Positions 50,688 to 61,504 of a DNA stretch of 64,000 nt are shown one piece after another. The notes beneath the pieces were generated by a model. It searched no databases. It worked only from the letters and a program-made list of their open reading frames with translations, and was not told where the DNA came from. The first letter of the stretch is position 1; the number at the start of each line of letters is the position of its first letter. The position numbers and the translations under genes were made by a program. Origin of the DNA: Selaginella moellendorffii. Taxonomy: Eukaryota; Streptophyta; Lycopodiopsida; Selaginellales; Selaginellaceae. The stretch spans positions 263,801 to 327,800 of the forward strand of contig NW_003314271.1 in NCBI RefSeq assembly GCF_000143415.4. Reading direction: 5' to 3'.

Positions 50688-52531
50688 TACCTCCTGTCTC
50701 ACGAGAAGCAGAAACAGGAAACGAGGAGGTAAGGATCAATCAGCTTGATTCATTTGCAGATGTTTTCTTCTCTTGCAGTGTGAGCCTTTTATAGCTGCAA
50801 GTTTCCTCGGCTAACGTTCGCACAATCATATTCATATGGAAGTGGACACGAAATTTGAGCCTTTAACAAGAGTTCGATCGTGGATGGCGTGCGACTCCCA
50901 CGTTTCCTTGTTTGAATTCGAATTTTTAAATTGTGGCGCGAATTATTGTGAGGCGAACATCGAGTCATACAGGTATGCTGCCTACTTTTTCCACGATTAA
51001 TGTTTCTTTTTGTTTTTCCGAGAGATCAGCAGCAGATTCAATGAAAACTTGCTTCATTTCCTATGATACTGCAGCTGAAACTAATGTACTCTACGCGGCT
51101 CAAGTTAAACGGAAGCTAAATGATTTATTGACGCTCTATTATTGTACACGCGATTTCAGTAAGCTCATAGTGGTCAAAATTTTCTAATAGATTAGTCCCC
51201 TGCTAGATCTTATAGTTTTGTTTGCTGTTTCCAGCGAAGCGAAGAACGCACGCCCATGTCGATCGGGTTTACCACGTCTCGCAAAGTAAAGGTACAGACG
51301 TGACTGTTGCGGTTACTAAGCAGAGTCTGCAAACACGCAGCGTCACGATGTCTGGGAGATGAGAAAGGTCTTTTTAGCTTTATATTTTTCTCGCTGATGC
51401 CCTTGTGAAGGTTTCAGAGAACGGGACTTCACCACCAAATAGGAATCCGCAGCGTTTTAGAGGAATGCGAACCTAAAGTCCGATTCAATGTTTAGTTGGG
51501 AAGGTACGACATACTTTGGATACCTCTTTACGAGCCGGGTGCTAAACAGGCAAACAGAAGCTGGTTGTTGACGGAACAAGTCTTCAAGGCTGACGGTACA
51601 CCAGACGTTCTTCTACTTACACGAATGTCTGACGAGATGTTTACTGTAAACGCTGCAGAATAGCTGTGGAAAAAGCACAAAGGTGATTTTGTTCACGTTC
51701 TGTCATTATTTGACAGGAAAGGTTCATTTCGAGGCAGCAGTCAACCGTGGTTGACATGCCAGTGCAGTCCAACATTAGGACTGTGCTCATTCATTGCGAG
51801 AGATCAAGGAAAAGGCAAGTATGTGCTGTTTAGATCCGGTTTACTTTTCTAATCGCAATTTCATTGGAAGACTAGCTCGAGCGCGTTGAGAGGCTCGAAA
51901 GCAAGCCCGAAGCCAACTTGCTCGACAGTGATGGCGAGAAACGAGAACTAAGAAACTTCGAGCTTACAGGGAGTACGAAGCATTACTTCTTTACTGGCGA
52001 AGGTCTATTCTGAAAAGCTTGTACGCTAAAAGTCGTCAGGAATCGTTTGCTGCTTTTGGAGGCGAATAGAAAAATGTGACGCGCTATGGGCGGCAGCACG
52101 AGAAGAATCGGCTTCGGTGGGTTATTGAGCTTTCCAGCTGTCTGATTAAAATGTGTTTTCAACGTTGGTAACATGGCTTGCTCGCAGGCTATCACGTACA
52201 AGCAAGCAGCGTCACGGGAAGCAATATAAACAAGTCTTCGTCAAGAACGAGCGACGGATTGTGAAAGGCAAGAGATGGAAACTTGGGGGGCTTTAATCGC
52301 GAGGAAATCTCCCGTTTGCTGGTAATTACCAGCATTCGTATCTGGAAAGATCCGGGTCAGCGACGAGAAACAGAAAGCGTTACGCAAGCTTTGTCCGCGC
52401 AGTGCATGCACTGAAGTAACGGGGGGGTGGATCAAAGTTGGTTGAGCTGGAACTTGAATGCTCCAGTCACTCTTGGTGGGCGTTTGATGAAAAGGAAGGC
52501 GAGGATCTATCATCGACGAAGAAGATGAGCG
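50688..52531. other. Intergenic region, unrecognised
   Basis: About 1.8 kb. The peroxidase promoter occupies the left part. 51,230-52,430 has gene-like base composition, but all frames are interrupted and no domain is recognised. It could be an old pseudogene. Confidence 0.45.
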
Positions 52532-54022
52532 ATGGTCGTCGCCAGGGATCAGGCTATGGTAGTACAGCGCAGGACGATGGCAATGCTGTTAACTCGACTC
52601 GTTCTCGCCACTTTGTTCGCCGTTTGGGTGGTATGGAACTTCGTACCTCTGGAGCAGCTCCAATCCTTCACTGCTCCACCAGCGGCAGAGATCAGATTTA
52701 GCCACAGCGTAGAGCAGCACTACAAGTTCTCGGGCCACAACGATGGTGGTTCTTTGTCCGAGGAGATGGAACTGGGCTGGAAGAAGAAGGAGATCATCGA
52801 CAGCTTGAGGAGTGGAAGTGATACATCGTCACGGGTGGTTTCATCGGGTTCCCCCTGTTCCGGCCGAGCTATCTACATTTACAAGCTCCCGGAGAGATTC
52901 AATCGGGCTATACTCGAGCAATGCGGGACATTTCTCCCGTGGTTCAGCATGTGTGACTACTTCACAAACTCGGGTATGGGAGTCCCAGTGCAGAGCTCCA
53001 GTTCTTCGGTTCTAGCACCAGCAGGGAAGTGGTTCCAGACCAACCAGTACGCTCTCGACGTTCTCTTCCACCAGAGGCTACTCCACTATCCATGCCTCAC
53101 GGACTCTCCAGAGGAAGCGTCGCTCTTCTACGTTCCATACTACGCCGGCCTCGACGTTCTCAGGTACCACTACACCAACGAGACGCTGGAGCAGAAGAAC
53201 GAGCTCGGGCTGGAAGTGATGGATCTCCTCAAGCGGCAGCAGTGGTGGTGGCGGAGGAATGGCAGGGACCATCTCTTGGTGATGGGAAAGATCACCTGGG
53301 ACTTTCGCAGGAACAACGAGACAATGTGGGGGAACACGCTGCTCAAGATGGCCGAGTTCGAGAACATGACCAAGCTTCTCCTGGAGCGAGATCCCTTCGA
53401 GCCAAACGAGATCGCAGTGCCACACCCGACTTACTTCCACCCGAGCTCCGACTCCGACATAAGCACCTGGATCTCACGCATCGCTTCCTCCAGCAGGGAC
53501 AATCTCGTCAGCTTCGCCGGGATGCCGAGGGACCCCGAGCACCTCCGGACTCACCTCATCAACCAGTGCAAGGATCGCCCAGATCGCTGCAAGCTGCTGG
53601 CCTGCTCGGGGAATCTGTGCGACAGTCCGGAACCGACCATGGAGCTGTTCTTGAGCTCCCAGTTTTGCATGCAGCCGCCGGGGGACAGTGCCACCCGACG
53701 CTCGGTCTTCGATTCTCTCATCGCCGGGTGTATCCCAGTGTTGTTCGACGCCGACACCGCTTACTTCCAGTATGCGTGGCACCTTCCCGAGGACTCGTCC
53801 TCGTACTCGGTGTTCGTGTCGGCCAGCGATGTCAAGAGGCGGAGAGTGGACGTGGTGGACGTGGTGGAGCACATCTCTCCCAGGCAGAGGCTGCTCATGA
53901 GGAGGAAGATTATCGAGGAGATTGTTCCTGGGTTGCTCTACGCGCAGCCGGGGACGAGGCTGCTCAAGTACCGGGATGCGTTTGACACCACCATCGCCAG
54001 GTTGTTGCAAAGAGGTAAATAA
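52532..54022 (+). CDS. GT47 exostosin-family glycosyltransferase, MUR3-like
   Basis: A single-exon gene of 496 aa. A short cytosolic tail and one membrane anchor (LLTRLVLATLFAVWVVWNFV, around residues 19-38) predict a type II Golgi protein. The exostosin domain starts GRAIYIYKLPERFN and shows features of the MUR3 clade. These are WFSMCDYFTNSGMG, WFQTNQYALDVLFHQRLLHYPC, EASLFYVPYYAGLDV, RDHLLVMGKITWDF, PHPTYFHP, LVSFAGMPRD, FCMQPPGDSATRRSVFDSLIAGCIPVLFD and the C-terminal VDVVDVVEHISP. MUR3-type enzymes add galactose or related sugars to xyloglucan side chains. The acceptor here is not predictable. Another ATG lies eight codons downstream, so the exact start is uncertain. Confidence 0.93.
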   Translation: MVVARDQAMVVQRRTMAMLLTRLVLATLFAVWVVWNFVPLEQLQSFTAPPAAEIRFSHSVEQHYKFSGHNDGGSLSEEMELGWKKKEIIDSLRSGSDTSSRVVSSGSPCSGRAIYIYKLPERFNRAILEQCGTFLPWFSMCDYFTNSGMGVPVQSSSSSVLAPAGKWFQTNQYALDVLFHQRLLHYPCLTDSPEEASLFYVPYYAGLDVLRYHYTNETLEQKNELGLEVMDLLKRQQWWWRRNGRDHLLVMGKITWDFRRNNETMWGNTLLKMAEFENMTKLLLERDPFEPNEIAVPHPTYFHPSSDSDISTWISRIASSSRDNLVSFAGMPRDPEHLRTHLINQCKDRPDRCKLLACSGNLCDSPEPTMELFLSSQFCMQPPGDSATRRSVFDSLIAGCIPVLFDADTAYFQYAWHLPEDSSSYSVFVSASDVKRRRVDVVDVVEHISPRQRLLMRRKIIEEIVPGLLYAQPGTRLLKYRDAFDTTIARLLQRGK

Positions 54023-55251
54023 CTACATGCATGTAAATTGGATCGGTCATAAGAAATCTAGAGCTGGATTAGATTTAGAGTTGGATTTCCTCTAAATCTA
54101 TAACCACAATTTTTCTTTAAAAAACCAGATTAAGGAGTATTCTATGATACCAGGATATTCTTGGTATACCGGATATTCTAAAAATATCTCCTCTTTACTC
54201 TAACGGTTGCGATTTCCGCAGTTAAACTTTCTCTAATTCTTTTGTAATCAGTGTTTGTCCTTGCTTCTTACCAACTAGCTAAACATCAAACAAAGCCTGT
54301 GCTCATAGAAAAAAGAGAGTTACTTATCAGTCTATCCCTCCTGGGGACAAGATAAATTGACCAGCACAAAAACAAATCCCTTAGTCATTTTGGCAACTTG
54401 TAGATTTTGGGGGAGGTATACCTCTGTACCTGGGGTGGGTGGCCTAGTAAAAATTGCGTTATATTGCAATATATATATCATTGTTTGAATTGTTTAAACC
54501 TCATCTTTCATATATAAATTTTTAATCTATGTCAATTTATTTGCCACATCACTATCTTCTTTTTTTGGCAAGAATGGCAAGAATGAGTGGTGAGATGATT
54601 TAAACCAGGCATCCTAGATGGAGCTTGATGTTCAATGGCTACATGCAATGGGGTCTAATCTAGAGTCTAGCCAATCTTTACCTCAGAATAAGCAAGAATC
54701 GTGCCATATGCATTGCAATATAGCACTCAAACTCCTCACCAAAAGTTTTGATCCAAGGGACTAGAATCTCATAGCATTCATAAGCGATTGGTAGAGATTG
54801 TGGCTGGCAACTTGGATGAGCTAGATTGTGTGATTCTGCTGTTGGGCAACACGTTCTAAGCATTTCCACCCAATTGTATCTGGCAATCTTAGACATGTAT
54901 TTGTTATGGGCAATTTTAGTTGACATGGGTTGGATTCATATCTGGCATTTTGCCAAATTATATTACACACAATCACGTTTCAATTATTATGCATTATAAT
55001 ACTGTGTGCAATTGAAAACAAAAAAAATACACATGTGTAAATAAAAAATGCACTCATGTGCAATTATGCCATATGATTGGGCATCAATATTATAGCATTC
55101 ATTTTAAAAATGCGTAGCCTTTAAATAATAAAATTGTTTCTTAAAAATGTAATCTGCATAAGAATTCTATTAAAGGTTAGCAAATTTTTCAAAAACACTT
55201 TTTGTTCTCCAAACGAGGGTTTTAAACGAATTATGTTCGAACTGAAGCTTC
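54023..55251. other. AT-rich intergenic region
   Basis: About 1.2 kb of AT-rich sequence without recognisable genes. Short palindromic words occur (for example the ATACCAGGATATTCTTGGTATACCGGATATTC region near 54,148-54,180). ORF 54,678-54,926 has no domain. Confidence 0.5.
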
Positions 55252-57264
55252 ATGGCGGAGGGGAAACGGGTCAAGGTAAGCGAAGTTCTTGTGGGTTTGG
55301 GCTCCGAAGAATGGAGCGTGCCAAGCGGCACGACAGTGAAAGAGGTGATCCAGATGATTCTCTCGTCACGGGGTTGTAGCAGCTCCAAAATAGTCCTCGA
55401 GGCGCATGTCGATCAGGATGGGAGCGTCATCCCTCTCCCCGACACTTTGAAGCTAACGGAGATCGAGGGCTGGAGATACAAAGCCAGAGCGGAGGTGGTG
55501 CTCAAACCTCGTCGGTTTGCAACTGGCGTCGCGATACAAGACCCCACTGAATGCTTCTTTGTCGAGCCCGAAGGCGCTCAAGCTCTGGCCGAGGACCTCG
55601 TCGCTGGCCGCTACTGTGTTGTGTGTGACCGAAGGCAGAGCGGGAAGACCACCCTGCTCTACGCGGTTGCGAAGAGATTGGAACAGTCGGGCTTGGTTCC
55701 GGTTTACATCGGGGGCTTGAGCAGCGCGGCCAAGGGCTGGACTTCTTCAGATATGTGGAGAGACTTGTGCAGGAGGTTACACCTTGCGTGCCCGGCTTTG
55801 TTTGCGGAACAGAAGCACGAAGGGATGTGTGACGATATCGTCTTCATGAGCATGTTCCGCAAAACAGTGCGAGTCAGTTGCAAGGTGGTGGTCATTCTAG
55901 ATGAAGCAGATACCCTGCTCAAGCTCGACCCGGGCTGCCTAGACGTCTTCTTCCATACAATCAAAGACATGAAGTCACAGAGGGCCTCCTACAACCTGTG
56001 GGCATTTGCTCTGGCTGGTGTCGAGACGATCAAAGACCTGCTCGAGGCACGGTATGACAGAGGAAGGCATGCAGCAAACGAAGGGTACCTTGAAAGCGCT
56101 GCGCCGAGCAGATTGTCTCCTTTTCCGCATGACTTGTCACAAGCTTTGCGTCCGTTCACCGTGGAAGAAGTGATCAGTCTCATGGAGCAGGCCAACGAGG
56201 AGCACGGAGGGAAGATTCTGCAGGTGGTGGAGGTGGCAACACACATCTGGCAACAGACTTCGGGGCACAAAGGATTGGTCGGGACTTGCCTGGCTTATAT
56301 GATCCAAGAGGAAGCTTTTACGTTCAAGTCTTGGCTGGAACTGTCGGATTCATTCAAGCTCGGCCGCCACCTCTTCGGACAGGCAACGTATGCCCGAATC
56401 ATGTCCTTCTTCAGGAAGACGTCCACCATTTCTCAAGCGCTGTACGATCTTCTGGTCGGCTTCCTCGAACAGGAGAAGCGCGAGCTACAGAGCGTGGTGC
56501 ACCTCCGTGATTTGCTGGCTGAAGGCGTATTGACTGCCGTATCATCCGAAGACGATAAGTACCAAGTTAGCATATCGTCTCCGCTGCTTCGTACGGCCAT
56601 ACTTCGACGGTGTTCTATCTGCGGCCAGCAGGCCGACGATCCTCCAGCACCCCGCCATCTTGTGAACCGAACTTGGCTCGTCCAGCAGGCAATCAGGACG
56701 CTCGACTACGACTGCATTTGCAGGTGAGCTTTGCGGCTTTCATGTGTGCTCGTTCATCTTTTGATGTTTCCATGCAGGCCCGAGTGCTCCGAGTACTCCC
56801 ATCAGTTCATTTTCATGTGCAGGGTTAAGGCAGTGCTGCAATCGGCCTACCCCTTTGTTGGTGCGGTTGTCCTCCCTGAGGTGAAGGAGGTTCCGGTCGA
56901 AGGTGTCCGACGCAGCCAGTTGCGCCTCCATACCTTAGTCCGCGACCATCAGCACTTTCCAAGGTTCGGGTTTGAATATGTTGTCGATGCAGACGTGAAG
57001 AGCTTGAGAGCTCACTACCAGAAGTCCGTAGACTACAGTAAGCAGCACTCTGCACAGGTCTACTTGATCAACTTTACTCTGCGCAAGGATCCTTTGGAGA
57101 TTAAACCAGATGACGAGTCGATATACTTCTGGGGGGTGCGGTTTGATCCCGAGGACCAGACTGCAACCGTGACTAGTTTGGATGCGACTGGTGCACGGGA
57201 GGCAGCTGTTCTGAGCCTACGCAATTGGACTGGCAAGCTCAAGTTTGATGACTTGGTGGGATGA
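55252..57264 (+). CDS. Crinkler-like protein: ubiquitin-like header, P-loop NTPase, divergent C-terminal domain
   Basis: Exons 55,252-56,723 and 56,778-57,264 give 652 aa. Residues 1-90 look like a small beta-grasp (ubiquitin-like) header. A linker (FFVEPEGAQALAEDLVAG) leads into a P-loop NTPase with a Walker A variant CDRRQSGKTT (about 125-134) and Walker B VVVILDEAD (D217, E218), followed by helical and winged-helix-like regions. A Cys cluster (CSICGQQ, CICRPECSEYSHQF) spans the intron. The last 160 residues end in a beta-rich domain (LRAHYQKSVDYSKQHSAQVYLINF) that recalls the REase-like domains of Crinkler/CR-type proteins, but catalytic residues are not clear. This header-NTPase-nuclease layout is known from oomycete and fungal Crinklers and scattered eukaryotes. 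Its role in a plant is unknown. The domain assignment is by eye and tentative. Confidence 0.7.
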
Positions 57265-57559
57265 AATACCAAGTGCTTAAAGAATGGCATCCTGAAATCT
57301 TCATGATTAAAGCTTAAATGAACTGCTCTGGATTATACATTATTGTAAAATAATGTATCAAAGGGTTCAGTCCTTTTGCATGGCAATTCATTTAAATTTC
57401 AGCGCTTTTGGATGAAAAGCCTGATTGAGAGGAGGCACACATAAGCAAACAGCAAAGTCGGGAACAGAAGAGAGTACGCTACAATCATCAAGCTGCTCGG
57501 GGCAATCGTTAAGGAAAAAAAACACTTAAATTTATCATAATTTTAACATAGTTTGTAAC

Positions 57560-60490
57560 TTAGCTTCTTGATACTGGAGCTTCCATAAATCTCCTGCGGC
57601 TTCTTGCTGGAGCTGCTGATCTCGACGACAATGGCTGGGACGAACAAACACTGTTTCGCTGCTGTGCCGGAGTCATCTTCACGGGCTCTACTCTATTGCT
57701 GACGGTAGTGCTGCCCGAGATCACGGAACTTTGCTCCACAGCTGCTAGAACAGGTGTAGATAGCACTGGCTGATAGTCTCCACCAAATGGATTAGTTCCA
57801 CCACGTCCCAAGTTGCTCATTGTTCCATGGCTTTCACCGCTAGATCTTCCCGACGCTTTCGCTGCTGTGCTTGCCTTGGTGGTGGTGGTGACAGGAGCTC
57901 GGGCCTCGTTTTGCCGCTGCTTCCACACGTTCACTGCGTCGTTGATCTTCTTCTTTCCCAGGTTTTTCCCAGCAGCCAGACGCATGTCTTTCTCTCGTTC
58001 TTTTGCCTTCTTCATGGCAGCCTGTGCTGCAAGAGCAGCAGCAGCCACGGACTCCGCTAGACTCGGCTGCTTCTTTTCGTCACCAGCGTCTTCTTTGTCC
58101 TCGTCTTTCAAAGTACTAGCGTTTTCTGGAGCAGTAGCAGTATCAGCACCAGCAGCAGTAGCTTGAGTGCTTTCGTTGGCGTCTTCGTCGACATACGGCT
58201 GGTACTCCTGGGTTTCTTGGTCGTAACTGTACCACGCACCATCCTTTCCACTGTAGTAGAGCCCTGTGTTTATTCATTTTGTAAGTTCTAAGAAAATTCA
58301 AAACACGTGAAGGCAATCACGAACCTCGAGTTGCATCGTAGTACATCCCTGATGCTGCATCGTGATAGTAACCTGACGCCTCGTCCCAAACGAAACCGGT
58401 CTCTGGTGCTGCAGCACTATCGCCAATTTGATCATCTTGCTGTTGCGGGTTATACTCTTTCGGAGCCCAAGCGTACTGTCATTTACATCCGCGTGAGAAC
58501 ACATAAAACATAACAATTGCTTACTTGTTGAGGGAATGCTGCGGCCTCAATTGCAGAGGCAGCTATGCCACTTGCCAGAGCAGAGTATCCATTTAAGCTT
58601 TTGGCATATGATACTCTTAGAATCTGGCTGTTTCTCTCCAAAACACATCCGTTTGTAGCGTTCATGGCCCTTGTAGAATCATCAATCTGAACACAGCATC
58701 CAGCTTATAAACAACACATAAACTTCAACATGAAAGAAATACTCACCGAGTGAAATGAAACAAAAGCGTATCCCCGAGAGAGCTGAGTATGCCTATCCCT
58801 GACTATCCGAACTTCCTGCTTGAAATAACAAGTAAATTTCTGCACTAACAAAAATGTAAATTCGATCATACTTTCAGTGACGCGTGCTTGGAAAACTCGT
58901 TGCTGAGTATTTCCTCGTCGATGCTATTGTCTAAGCCCCGGACAAGCAAGACTTGGCTCGGACCTGGAAAACTCCACGTTAGTTTATGCTACAGAGAGAA
59001 ACCCAGAAACTAACCAGGATCTGAAAACTTCCTTCCGGCACTGATCGGAACCTCCGCTAGTGGTGCATCCTCCGCACGCTTTTCGTTGCACTGTTAACAC
59101 ATCCGAAAACAACGGGGTAAAGAATCAGAAACGTATCATCTCACCTGAAAGCATAATACACGGCGTGCAAAATTGGCACATCCACATAAAGTACATATCC
59201 AGTCATTAACTTCTCGGCCCGGTTGTCTTGCGCCAGGAAGTCCCCCAGGTCCAGCTGTTGGCTTGCTACTGTCACGATTTGCGGTGAAAAAGCTGCCATA
59301 AACATTCATGTGCAAAGTCATACCTGTATTCAAAGCAGAGCTTGCGGCCATCCAAAACCATGCCTTCATCCCAAGCCTCAGCCATCATCGTCTGTGCAGC
59401 TTCCTGTAATAAACTTACGCGCTCTCAGCATCGGAGATGAACATTTCTAATAGTTCCAGACAAAGTTCTTACCACGGACGGAAAATCTACGAAGGCAAAT
59501 CCGCGAGAAACGCCAGAAATTCGCTCTTTGATCACTCGAACGTGCTTCAAGGGGCCCCAGATGGCCTACATTCAACAGGGTAAGCATACAAAGAAATTAA
59601 GAAACGTAAAAGTCGTCATTCTTACGAAGGCCTCGTAAAGATCGTGCTCCCCGGTTTTTTGTGAAAGTCCCTTGACAACAATCGTAGCTGAAGGAGCCTG
59701 GCAACATTTACAAACAAGTTAAAAACAGGAAATCGTGTCGAGTTCACTCACCACTGCAGGAAAATCGTATCGGCCTCTGTCGTTGAGCTGTTTCTTTGAA
59801 TCGTACTGCAAGTTCCCGTGTTCCTCGTACGCTGTATCTCGTCCGTAGCCGTTCCAGGAAGAATTTGAGTTGCTCTTGTCGTCATAGCCAGAAAAAACCA
59901 CGCGATCACGTCCTCGACCACGAGCTGGGCTTCGGTCCCTGTTCCTGCTTCGGCTCCTACTCCTACTCCTGCTTCTACTTCTCTCTCGGTCTCGATGCCA
60001 GTCTCTACCTCGACGATACCTCTCGCGCTCAAACTGACCGCCACCCCTTGGATGCTCTTCAGTTCCATGCGTCGAGTACTTGTCCTCGTAAGACGACCAC
60101 TTCGAAGAGCCTCGTCTTCCATAGTCTTGGGCAGAGGCCCAAGAGCCCCCATTCTCGTTTTGGTGGTAGAATGCCGCTCCTTCATAGCCGACATCATCAT
60201 CCGGAGTATAACTCAATCTACGAACAAAACAAAGAGAAACACTTAAGAAACTGGAAGAAAAAAGAGGTAGAGAGCTCTCGATCGACTTACCGGTCACTTT
60301 GCTCGTAGCGAAGCCCATAGCCCTCCACAGCCTGTATAACGAAGAAGATTGAGTCAGGATCGCATTCGTTATGGAACTAGAGCATAAAGTCATGATTTTT
60401 AATGTCGCGAGGCGGCGGCTGCCGGGCTATCACTGAGAGAAGAAGAATTTAACGGTGTCATACGCTGCTAGAGTAACGCCCAGTGTCCAT
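57560..60490 (-). CDS. SUA/RBM5/RBM10-like splicing factor without G-patch
   Basis: A multi-exon minus-strand gene. The first exons are 60,490-60,464 (MDTGRYSSS) and 60,331-60,291 (AVEGYGLRYEQSD), followed by an RS/RD-rich exon with SRSRSRSRSRSR. In order the protein has RRM1 (SATIVVKGLSQKT, RGFAFVDF), a RanBP2 zinc finger (DWICTLCGCANFARRVLCFQC), RRM2 (SQVLLVRGLDNSI, RGYAFVSF) and an OCRE domain (FVWDEASGYYHDAASGMYYDATRGLYY, WYSYDQETQEY). A Lys/Ala-rich tail follows. This is the order in plant SUPPRESSOR OF ABI3-5 and animal RBM5/10, nuclear regulators of alternative splicing. The canonical C-terminal zinc finger and G-patch are absent, and the frame ends RRFMEAPVSRS at 57,560. Not every exon border was resolved. 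Confidence 0.9.
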
Positions 60491-61504
60491 TCTCACTTGA
60501 GCTGCTGCATTGGCCAAATGATCCCCGGCAAGAAGAAGAAACAAGAAAGAATTTCGCAGCGCAGAGACTAGCGCGCAGCTAGAAATCTATCTGCAAACGA
60601 GGCGACACAGCGCAGTGAGGATCCAAGCTAGAGGAAGAAGCCGCATGAGCCCTAGCTACTGACCTCGATCCCACACGCCCTAAAATCTCTGAGGTCACAG
60701 GGTCGATTCCAGCCCCTTGCAAATATCGATAGATTCTGGGTTCGATTCTCAGGGCCCGCGCCTTTTAACCCCTTTTTGTGTTAAGAGCCCTATTTCGTTT
60801 TGTCTGGAGCGGCAGCGATTTGCCCTCTTGCGGTCGATCGGCGCGGCGCGGATTGGTCGAAGATAGATCTCGCAGCAGCGATCGCGCGCGCGCCCTGCTC
60901 TGGTCTGGAATCTGGATCGAGAATAGAATAAAATAGATTTCGATTTTAATAGGGGGTTGCCGGGTCGAGATCATCCAGGACAGGGAGTAAGCCAGCGCGG
61001 CTTGTCGCTGCTTGTTTGCCGTTTCTTCTTCGTGCTTGTGTGTCACCCTTCTCGCGCGAGAGAAGTCCCATCCTCCAGTCCATCCGTCCGTCCATAGTCT
61101 TGTTTTTCTCGTGTTCTCTCCTTTTTGCGTTCTCCACCATCCATTTCTCACGGGATACGTGCCACACGCCAGGCTTCTTCTTCAAAATCCCCTTTTTTCC
61201 TCCCTGGAATCCACTCTTTCAACTCAGTTGCCACTTCTAGATCCTTGGGTTGAATTTTCTCTCGTTGTTCTCCTTTCCTTTTCTTTGCTTTGATTTGCTT
61301 TGTGTGTTCCTCCTCTAGTAAGTGTGCATGTCTGGAGTTTGTGTATGCCTGAGGTTGCTTTCGCCTCATCTCGGTTACTTCGTTTTTCTGTTCTTTATAT
61401 TTCCCTTCAAGTATCTCTTTTGCTCCCTGGATCCATCCTCGTTATCACAACCCAGTAGTAGTAAACACCATAAAAATTGAATTGTCGGCTTTCTTCTACA
61501 CGCA
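60491..61504. other. Divergent upstream region between SUA-like and PAO genes
   Basis: About 1 kb holding both promoters and probably a long 5' leader or leader intron of the PAO gene (C/T-rich from about 61,050 to 61,450). GC-rich with GATCGATC/CGCGCG words around 60,830-60,920. No other gene is seen. Confidence 0.5.

Noticed and set aside
53029-53985. 318-codon plus-strand ORF inside the GT47 gene
   Set aside because: Out-of-frame reading of a GC-rich exon. The GT47 frame has all exostosin motifs.
56819-56825. Alternative acceptor TGCAG|GG for the second exon of the Crinkler-like gene
   Set aside because: The earlier acceptor at 56,777 also keeps frame and adds a Cys-containing segment that completes the cluster, so it is preferred.
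60680-60760. tRNA-like GGTTCGATTC box preceding GGGCCCGCGCC
   Set aside because: The T-loop-like word is present, but no matching 5' acceptor strand, D-arm or anticodon stem can be folded at the right distance.
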